6,613 bases of DNA from Muribaculaceae bacterium (GTDB lineage: Bacteria; Bacteroidota; Bacteroidia; Bacteroidales; Muribaculaceae). This document shows, one piece after another, positions 1 through 5,351 of the stretch. Location of the stretch: contig VSPF01000151.1 in assembly GCA_009775195.1 (NCBI GenBank), forward strand, positions 1 to 6,613. Reading direction: 5' to 3'. The notes under the pieces are model-generated. The model ran no database searches, had not been told where the DNA came from, and saw only the letters and a list, made by a program, of their open reading frames with translations. A program made the position numbers and the translations under genes. Each line of letters starts with the position of its first letter. Position 1 is the stretch's first letter.

Positions 1-247
1 GTCGGATGCCGTCGAGTGTGCGCTTGACATTTGTGAGCTGCTCGTCGGAACCTTCGTTGGTGAGGTCGCCGTTGACGATGACCATGTCGAAGTCGGCAGC
101 GTTGATTTCGTCGACGGCCACGCGCAGGGCCGAGTCGCAGGGGTTGCCCGGGGTCACATGTATGTCGCTGAGTATTGCGATGCGCTGTGCGCCGGCGCCG
201 AGGGCGAGCGCCCCGGCCAATATAAGATGTGTGAGTCGTAATTTCAT
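1..247 (-). CDS. Exported calcineurin-like metallophosphoesterase, N-terminal fragment (runs off left edge)
   Basis: Reading the minus strand from the ATG at 247-245 gives 82 uninterrupted codons to the window edge, so only the N-terminus is present. Residues 1-20 form a signal peptide: a basic start (MKLRLTH), a Leu/Ala/Gly-rich core, and a likely cleavage after GAGA before Gln21. Then come two metal-binding motifs of the calcineurin-like phosphoesterase superfamily, the D-x-H motif in ILSDIH (Asp28, His30) and the GD motif in VIVNGDLTNEG (Gly60-Asp61). The spacing fits the first two of the family's usual five motifs; the rest lie outside the window. The family hydrolyses phosphomono- or diesters with a two-metal centre, but the substrate cannot be told from this part. 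The start lies 4 bases after the stop of the alpha-galactosidase gene, so co-transcription and perhaps coupled translation are likely. Periplasmic location is inferred from the signal peptide. I am confident of the superfamily and not of any specific role. Confidence 0.85.
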   Translation of the reverse strand, partial: MKLRLTHLILAGALALGAGAQRIAILSDIHVTPGNPCDSALRVAVDEINAADFDMVIVNGDLTNEGSDEQLTNVKRTLDGIR

Positions 248-251
248 GATT

Positions 252-2465
252 TTATTCTGCAATTAATTCATATACCCGGCTGGCGTATTCGCCGTCGAGA
301 GGTATTTCAAATCCAATATTCATCAACATGTGGCCGCTTGCCTTCTTGCCGTCGAGGTACGAGGACGAGGCTCCTTGGGGAATGTTTATCTCGCGGAAGC
401 GGTATGTCTTGTCCTTGTCGAGCCCCCTCATTGTAAATCTCGGTATGGGCTGGTCTCTGAAATGGTCGAGTTTGTAAGAAAAGAATACGGCTTTGTCTTT
501 GTCTGGTGAGACATACATCAGCGATGCCACGCCTTTGTTGTCGTAAGGCGAAATGAGGCGGTATAAGTCGCCTGACTGCACAGTGGGGCGTATGGCCTTG
601 TAGTCGGCAATAGCTTTCTTTGCAAAGGCTTTTTCGGTGTCGGACATCGATGATGGCTGCATCTCCATGCCCAGACGTCCGCTCATGGCGACGTCGAACC
701 TGAACTTGAGCGGTGTGACCCTGCCGGTCTGGTGGTTAGGCGAGGCACTGACATGCTGTGCCATGGCCATTGACGGGTAGAACATCGACGTGCCCCACTG
801 CATGTAGACACGCTGCAGGGGGTCGGTGTTGTCGCTGACCCAGATTTCGTCGAAGTATGGCATAGTACCATAGTTGGCCCTGCCGCCGCCACCGCCACAT
901 GCCTGAAGCACTAAATCGGGATATTTCTGCCTGATACGTTGGAGTGCTTTCTCGAGGCCGTTATGATATGCGGTGTTTATTTCGAGCTGCCTGTCGTCGG
1001 GGAGATAGCCGGAGCCGTAGTTGCGCCCCTCTACATTGGCATCCCATTTCATATAGGCTATGTCGGGGTATTTTGTCATCAGATTGTCGACAACACCGAA
1101 CACGAACTCCTGCACTTCGGGGTTCGAGAGGTCGAGGAGCAACTGAGTGTCGCCTCGCCCCGGGCGCAGGTCGCGGTTCTTGACTCTCATGACCCAGTCG
1201 GGGTGTTTGTCGTAGAGTTCACTAATGATGTTTGTTGATTCAGGCTCAATCCACAGGCCGAATTTGAGACCATATTTCTTAGCCGTCTTTATAAGGCCTT
1301 CGATGCCGTTGGGCAGCTTTTCCAGGTCGACTACCCAGTCGCCGAGGGCGGTCTTGTCGGTACGGCGTGGATATTTTTCGCCAAACCAGCCATCGTCCAT
1401 TACAAACAGTTCGCCTCCGAGGTCGGCGAAGTCGCGCATCATCTCGTCCATTTTTTCCTCGTTGACGTCGAGATATACGCCCTCCCAACTATTTAGGAGT
1501 ATGTCGCGCGGCTTGTCGCCGCCGTGAATAGCTCCATGTCGGGCCCAGCGGTGCAGGTTGCGGCTTACACCGCCGAGGCCCTCGGTACTGTAGGTAAGGG
1601 CGAGTTTTGGCGATTGCATCGTTTTGCCGGGAGCAAGTCGATATTCCGACATTTCGCCGCTGCGACCGGCCATGATGTTGTGACAGAACTGATTGTCGGT
1701 ATCGATTCTTATTTCGTAGTTTCCGCTCCAGCAGAGCACTGCCCCGATAGTCGCCCCGTAGTTTTCCCTTGGCTCCCCGTCGAGCGACAGCATGATTTCG
1801 GCATGGTCGGTATGCGCGTTTCGCGACCCCTCGTTGTTTTTGATTGTTTTGACACCGCGAGTCAACGGTTCGCTTGTGAGGTAGCACTCGGCAGTCCAGT
1901 CGCCGTGGAGGTGCGACAGCCAAACGTCGCCGCGCCGTATGGGCAGAAATCCGGAATCGAGACGGCGGACCACGAGCTCCTTTTTGCCCTGGTTGGTGAC
2001 TTCGCTCCACGTCTCGATGACGTCGTCGGCACCGATGGCGAGATAATTGAGTTTTACAGTCACCGGGTAGTGCTTGTCCTTTAATATGAGGGTGGTCAGC
2101 CTTCCCCTGTCGGTGTCGGTCTTTTCGACTTTGTCGAGGACGAGATAAGTGGTAGGATTACCATCGGGATGCACCAATTGCAGCGAGGTTAGAGTGCTAT
2201 ATTCGTCGCCGAAGGCCGGATATGCCGGCCTGTTCAAACCCGAGCCGAGGTCGGACAAGGCGGCAGCCTCGCTGCCATTTATCAGCGGGCCGTAGTGAGT
2301 GAACCGAGGGGCTTCGCCATAGTTGGCCGACAGTACGAGCGAATTATTGTCGGTCGATATTACGATGTCTTCATCCCATGCAGCGGCTGTGGTCGCGCAT
2401 GTCATAATGACGATAGGAGTCAGTATTGGCTTGAGACTTCTGACAACTATATTAGAGATGCTCAT
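252..2465 (-). CDS. Exported alpha-galactosidase, glycoside hydrolase family 36
   Basis: This 737-residue protein has the usual length for a full GH36 enzyme, which removes terminal alpha-1,6-linked galactose from raffinose-type oligosaccharides or galactomannan fragments by a retaining mechanism. Residues 1-29 look like a signal peptide ending in TTAAA before Trp30, so it should act in the periplasm or at the cell surface. Cys23 lacks a proper lipobox (IMTC), so a lipoprotein is less likely. An N-terminal beta-sandwich region (about 30-310) precedes the catalytic barrel. Visible barrel motifs are MDDGWFG (356-362), LWIEPES (404-410), YMKWD with the likely nucleophile Asp475, ACGGGGGR (522-529) and VSDNTDP (543-549). 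The last holds the general acid/base, more probably Asp545 by its spacing of about 70 residues from the nucleophile. A beta-sheet C-terminal domain follows from about 640. The gene leads a minus-strand transcription unit with its own promoter and lies just upstream of a metallophosphoesterase. Family assignment is firm; the natural substrate is inferred. Confidence 0.95.
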   Translation of the reverse strand: MSISNIVVRSLKPILTPIVIMTCATTAAAWDEDIVISTDNNSLVLSANYGEAPRFTHYGPLINGSEAAALSDLGSGLNRPAYPAFGDEYSTLTSLQLVHPDGNPTTYLVLDKVEKTDTDRGRLTTLILKDKHYPVTVKLNYLAIGADDVIETWSEVTNQGKKELVVRRLDSGFLPIRRGDVWLSHLHGDWTAECYLTSEPLTRGVKTIKNNEGSRNAHTDHAEIMLSLDGEPRENYGATIGAVLCWSGNYEIRIDTDNQFCHNIMAGRSGEMSEYRLAPGKTMQSPKLALTYSTEGLGGVSRNLHRWARHGAIHGGDKPRDILLNSWEGVYLDVNEEKMDEMMRDFADLGGELFVMDDGWFGEKYPRRTDKTALGDWVVDLEKLPNGIEGLIKTAKKYGLKFGLWIEPESTNIISELYDKHPDWVMRVKNRDLRPGRGDTQLLLDLSNPEVQEFVFGVVDNLMTKYPDIAYMKWDANVEGRNYGSGYLPDDRQLEINTAYHNGLEKALQRIRQKYPDLVLQACGGGGGRANYGTMPYFDEIWVSDNTDPLQRVYMQWGTSMFYPSMAMAQHVSASPNHQTGRVTPLKFRFDVAMSGRLGMEMQPSSMSDTEKAFAKKAIADYKAIRPTVQSGDLYRLISPYDNKGVASLMYVSPDKDKAVFFSYKLDHFRDQPIPRFTMRGLDKDKTYRFREINIPQGASSSYLDGKKASGHMLMNIGFEIPLDGEYASRVYELIAE

Positions 2466-2624
2466 GATATGTTTAGGGTTACGGTGTTAGGTTGTGAATA
2501 CGCAAAGGTACGAAAAACAAGCGTCCTTAAAAAATTTTTTTTAAATTAAGTAAACCTTTTAACGGGCGGTGTTGTTAGAATATCAAAACAAGAAAATTCA
2601 ACTACTACTATTTATTTATAGAAT
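2466..2624. promoter_or_regulatory. Divergent intergenic region between the alpha-galactosidase and LRR genes
   Basis: These 159 bases separate two divergently oriented genes and must hold the start signals for both. The minus-strand -7 element is clear (2503-2510). In the middle lies an A/T block with six A followed by eight T (2529-2542), likely to be curved or easily melted. For the plus-strand LRR gene I found no convincing TAnnTTTG element. The closest is a poor match in AACCTTTT (2553-2560). The last 40 bases before the LRR start are A/T-rich, as is usual for Bacteroidetes leaders, with no purine-rich Shine-Dalgarno. Confidence 0.6.
2503..2534 (-). promoter_or_regulatory. Bacteroidetes-type promoter of the alpha-galactosidase gene
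   Basis: On the minus strand, positions 2510-2503 read TACCTTTG, an exact match to the Bacteroides -7 consensus TAnnTTTG. About 18 bases upstream lies a run of six T (2534-2529), where the -33 TTTG-like element is expected. It is T-rich but lacks the G. Transcription would begin near 2497, giving a leader of roughly 30 bases before the ATG at 2465. The -7 match is seen directly; promoter activity is inferred. Confidence 0.65.
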
Positions 2625-3680
2625 ATGAAAAAGATCGCATTAGTGCTCGCTGTCGCGCTCAGTAGCGCAGCCAGCTTCGCCCAGATAAACAAGGGCGAAC
2701 TCAAACAGCTCCAGAATTTCTTATCGCAGCCCGCCAAGGAAGCTGCCACCAACGCTGAAGCTCTACGTATCACAAACATTAAAGACCCGTCGACCTGGGA
2801 GGGCGTCACCGTCACAGGCAACCGCGTGACCAAGATTGACTGGAAAGACAAAAAACTTGCCGGCACCCTCGACCTGAGCGGCTTTACCGCCCTGACATCT
2901 GTCGACGTAAGCCGCAATGCCCTCACCGCAGTCACCATCAAGGGTGATGCCGCTCTCAATGAGTTGAATGCCTCGCGCAACAAACTCACAGAGATTAATC
3001 TCGAAGGTGCCACTTCGCTGGTAAAACTCTCAATCAACAACAACCGTCTGACTGAATTTACCCTGGAAGGCACGCCTATAATCAAGAGTATCAATGTAGC
3101 CTCGAACCTCCTGGCTTCGCTCGACCTCAATGCGTCGCCTACTCTCGAAACCCTCAATTGCCAGAGCAACCACCTCGAAAACCTTTCGGTTGCCAACTGT
3201 ACGGCCCTCAAGAACCTCTATTGCGGTTATAACAAGCTTACCAACCTCGACCTTGTAGGCGTTGTGAAACTGCAGAACCTCAACCTCGACGATAACCAAA
3301 TCAGCGGCATGATTGTCAGCGGCCTGCCTTCACTGGCTACTTTCGTTTGCTCAGACAACCGCATGAAGACCCTCGGTATGCGCGACTGCAATGCCTTGAT
3401 GGATGTAGTATGCTCATACAACGACCTTACCACCTTCGATGTCAGCAACTGCCCCAACATCATCTTCGTAGACTGCTCGTACAACGACCTGAGCACCCTC
3501 AACCTTTCGAACCAGACCTTCCTGCAGCGTCTGCTCTGCAACAACAACGAACTTACGATGCTCGATGTGTCGTTTGACCAGGCTCTTACCTACATCAATT
3601 GCCGCTATAACATGATTACCGACCTTCGCACGGTTGCCTGCCCCAACCTGAGGATGATAGCATGCCAGTGGAACTATTGA
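2625..3680 (+). CDS. Secreted leucine-rich-repeat protein with 21-residue repeats
   Basis: This 351-residue protein starts with a clear signal peptide (MKKIALVLAVALSSAASFA, cleavage before about Gln20), so it is exported. Residues 21-56 are a charged, probably helical linker. Residues 57-90 resemble the N-terminal cap of bacterial and plant-type LRR proteins (STWEGV, NRVTKID, LAGTLDLSGFTAL). From residue 90 to the end the motif LxxLx(C/V/L)xxNxL repeats with exact 21-residue spacing. Its conserved Asn is at 98, 119, 140 and so on to 350, 13 copies in all. From the fifth copy on, the core position three residues before the Asn is Cys in eight of nine repeats. There is no C-terminal sorting domain, membrane anchor or lipobox, and the chain stops one residue after the last ladder Asn. 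LRR solenoids usually bind proteins or glycans; no ligand or function can be assigned here. The gene appears to be a single-gene unit, ended by a strong terminator. Confidence 0.9.
   Translation: MKKIALVLAVALSSAASFAQINKGELKQLQNFLSQPAKEAATNAEALRITNIKDPSTWEGVTVTGNRVTKIDWKDKKLAGTLDLSGFTALTSVDVSRNALTAVTIKGDAALNELNASRNKLTEINLEGATSLVKLSINNNRLTEFTLEGTPIIKSINVASNLLASLDLNASPTLETLNCQSNHLENLSVANCTALKNLYCGYNKLTNLDLVGVVKLQNLNLDDNQISGMIVSGLPSLATFVCSDNRMKTLGMRDCNALMDVVCSYNDLTTFDVSNCPNIIFVDCSYNDLSTLNLSNQTFLQRLLCNNNELTMLDVSFDQALTYINCRYNMITDLRTVACPNLRMIACQWNY
2892..3677 (+). repeat. In-gene array of 13 leucine-rich repeats (63-nt units)
   Basis: The repeat core runs from Leu90 to Tyr351 of the LRR protein. 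Each unit is 21 codons (63 bases) with no insertion or deletion between the conserved Asn codons at residues 98 and 350. Units are well conserved at LxxLxCxxNxL and diverged elsewhere, so this is an old protein repeat and not a recent DNA tandem duplication. The most alike neighbours are the units ending at Asn266 and Asn287, which share CSYNDL. Confidence 0.9.
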
Positions 3681-3689
3681 TGATAAATA

Positions 3690-3719
3690 ATTCAGACCAA
3701 TGCGATAATACTTCTGAAT
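3690..3719 (+). other. Short perfect inverted repeat after the LRR stop codons
   Basis: ATTCAGA (3690-3696) and TCTGAAT (3713-3719) are perfect 7-base inverted arms with a 16-base loop. They lie just after three in-frame stops (TGA TGA TAA, 3678-3686) and just before the GC-rich terminator. The arms are A/T-rich with no T tract, so this is at best a weak 3'-end hairpin. Confidence 0.35.
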
Positions 3720-3730
3720 AACTCCCCGGA

Positions 3731-3763
3731 GGGGGCGGACCGTGCGGCCCGCCCCCTTTTTTT
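3731..3763 (+). terminator. Strong intrinsic terminator downstream of the LRR gene
   Basis: GGGGGCGG (3731-3738) pairs perfectly with CCGCCCCC (3749-3756). After one A-C mismatch, two more base pairs (CC with GG) close a GTGC tetraloop. Seven T follow directly (3757-3763). This is a textbook Rho-independent terminator on the plus strand. It should insulate the xylose operon from LRR transcription, so xylB needs its own promoter. Confidence 0.93.
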
Positions 3764-3801
3764 GAGTGTTTTGTGGCTGTGATACGTAATATTATCAAGA
3801 A

Positions 3802-3820
3802 TGTAAACGTTATGTTTATA
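3802..3820 (+). promoter_or_regulatory. Probable xylBA promoter -7 element inside an imperfect inverted repeat (candidate operator)
   Basis: TATGTTTA (3811-3818) matches the Bacteroidetes -7 consensus TAnnTTTG except for the last base. It is placed to give a leader of roughly 33 bases before the xylB ATG. No good -33 element is seen. The same bases form part of an inverted repeat, TGTAAAC (3802-3808), 5-base spacer, GTTTATA (3814-3820), with six of seven positions pairing. A repressor bound there would cover the -7 element, as expected for xylose-responsive control. The sequence facts are direct; the function and the regulator are inferred, and no regulator gene is in the window. Confidence 0.45.
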
Positions 3821-3857
3821 CTCTCAAATCTTACTACTAATTCCTGACATAAATAAA

Positions 3858-5342
3858 ATGTATCTCTTAGGTATAGACTTAGGCAGCTCGTCGGTCAAGG
3901 TTGCGCTTGTCGACAGTGCGACGGGGCGCTGCGTGGCACAGGATTATTATCCTAAAAGCGAGGCTCCCATCAAGGCTGTCAAGGCCGGCTGGGCCGAGCA
4001 GTCGCCCCTCGACTGGGTGGGCTATTTCAAACTCGCCCTCGGCTCGGTGCTCGAGTCGTCGCGTGTCGATGCCGCCGATATAGCCGCTATAGGCATCTCA
4101 TACCAAATGCACGGCCTTGTGGCCGTCGACCGCGACGGCAAGCTGCTGCGCGACGCAATTATATGGTGCGACAGCCGTGGCGTGCCTTACGGTGAAAAAG
4201 CTTTTGCCGAGCTTGGCGCCGACATGTGCCTGGGCCACCTGCTCAACTCGCCCGGCAATTTTACCGCCGCAAAGCTGAGGTGGGTAAAGGAGAACGAGCC
4301 GCAGGTATTCGACTCAATCTACAAGGTCATGCTGCCCGGCGATTATCTTGCCTACTGCCTTACCGGCGAGATTTGTACCACGGCCGAGGGCCTGTCGGAA
4401 ATGGTGCTGTGGGATTTCTCGACCGACAGCCCGGCGACTTTCCTGATGGAATATATGGGCTTCGACCCCTCGCTCTTCCCCAGGGTTGTGCCTACATTTA
4501 GCCACCAAGGCACTGTCACTGCTGCCGCTGCCGCCGAGTTTGGCCTTGCCGAGGGCACGCCTGTCACTTACCGCGCCGGCGACCAGCCCAACAACGCGCT
4601 AAGCCTCAACGTGTTCGAGCCGGGACAGGTTGCGTCGACGGCGGGCACGAGCGGCGTAGTCTACGGCATCAACGGCACTGTCGATTACGACCCTCGCAGC
4701 CGCGTGAATAACTTCGCCCATGTGAACCACGGCGAGGGCAAGACTCGCATAGGCGTGATGACCTGTATCAACGGCACGGGCATACTCAACTCGTGGATGA
4801 AGCGCAATGTAGCACCCGAATCGTGCACATACGACGGTATGAACGAACTTGCCGCCGAGGCCCCCGTGGGCTCTGCCGGGCTGTCAATATTGCCCTTTGG
4901 CAACGGTGCCGAGCGAGTACTTGAAAACCGCCGTGTCGACTGCTCGTTCCACGGCATAAACTTCAACATACACCGCCGCAACCACATGCTACGCGCCGCG
5001 CAAGAGGGTATCGTGTTCTCGTTTATGTACGGCATGGAGATTATGAAGGGCATCGGCATGGTTATCGACAAAATACACGCCGGGCGTGCAAACATGTTCC
5101 TGTCGCCCGTCTTCCGCGACACTCTCGCGTCGGTGAGCGGTGCGACCATCGAGCTCTACGACACCGACGGCTCGGTTGGCGCGGCAAAGGGCGCCGGTAT
5201 TGGTGCCGGCATCTATCGCGACAACACCGAGGCGTTTGCAAGCCTTGTCAAACTCGACGAGGTGCATCCGGCTGCCGACCGCACGCCATACCTCGAGGCT
5301 TACGCACTGTGGAAAAAACATCTTGAAAACGAATTAAACTAA
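3858..5342 (+). CDS. xylB: Xylulokinase (FGGY family carbohydrate kinase)
   Basis: This 494-residue protein has normal length for xylulokinase, the cytoplasmic enzyme that phosphorylates D-xylulose with ATP to D-xylulose 5-phosphate for the pentose phosphate pathway. Visible FGGY features are the N-terminal phosphate-binding loop GIDLGSSSVKV (5-15), sugar-site motif YQMHG (82-86), IIWCDSRG (101-108), AGDQPNNAL with catalytic base Asp242 (240-248), a second phosphate loop TAGTSG (261-266), and the C-terminal nucleotide-site region around SPVFRDTLASVSGA (416-429) and GAAKGAGIGAG (441-451). The QMHG motif is typical of xylulokinases; the preceding residue is Tyr where others often have Gly. The start is fixed by its nearness to the phosphate loop. 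No signal peptide is present. xylA follows 9 bases after the stop codon, which makes the identity much safer than for an isolated FGGY kinase. The gene lies downstream of a terminator and has its own promoter-like element. Confidence 0.96.
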   Translation: MYLLGIDLGSSSVKVALVDSATGRCVAQDYYPKSEAPIKAVKAGWAEQSPLDWVGYFKLALGSVLESSRVDAADIAAIGISYQMHGLVAVDRDGKLLRDAIIWCDSRGVPYGEKAFAELGADMCLGHLLNSPGNFTAAKLRWVKENEPQVFDSIYKVMLPGDYLAYCLTGEICTTAEGLSEMVLWDFSTDSPATFLMEYMGFDPSLFPRVVPTFSHQGTVTAAAAAEFGLAEGTPVTYRAGDQPNNALSLNVFEPGQVASTAGTSGVVYGINGTVDYDPRSRVNNFAHVNHGEGKTRIGVMTCINGTGILNSWMKRNVAPESCTYDGMNELAAEAPVGSAGLSILPFGNGAERVLENRRVDCSFHGINFNIHRRNHMLRAAQEGIVFSFMYGMEIMKGIGMVIDKIHAGRANMFLSPVFRDTLASVSGATIELYDTDGSVGAAKGAGIGAGIYRDNTEAFASLVKLDEVHPAADRTPYLEAYALWKKHLENELN

Positions 5343-5351
5343 CTATAACGC

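Noticed and set aside
1524..2084. 186-residue open frame on the plus strand inside the alpha-galactosidase gene
   Set aside because: It lies wholly within the conserved GH36 frame on the other strand, has no family motifs and no start signals.
2551..2620. Promoter -7 element for the LRR gene (AACCTTTT at 2553-2560, or TATTTATT near 2610)
   Set aside because: The first lacks the TA start and final G of the consensus. The second is only a few bases from the ATG, which leaves no room for a transcription start.
2612..3211. 199-residue open frame on the minus strand across the LRR gene
   Set aside because: It mirrors the repeat codons of the LRR gene (many Leu, Ser, Arg). The plus frame has a signal peptide, regular repeats and a terminator, so this is a shadow.
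2892..3677. Possible recent DNA tandem repeat or CRISPR-like array of 63-base units
   Set aside because: The units are conserved only at protein motif positions. The nucleotides differ widely between units and there is no constant repeat with spacers.
3690..3719. 7-base inverted repeat as a terminator
   Set aside because: The arms are A/T-rich with a 16-base loop and no T tract follows. The GC-rich hairpin at 3731-3763 is the clear terminator.
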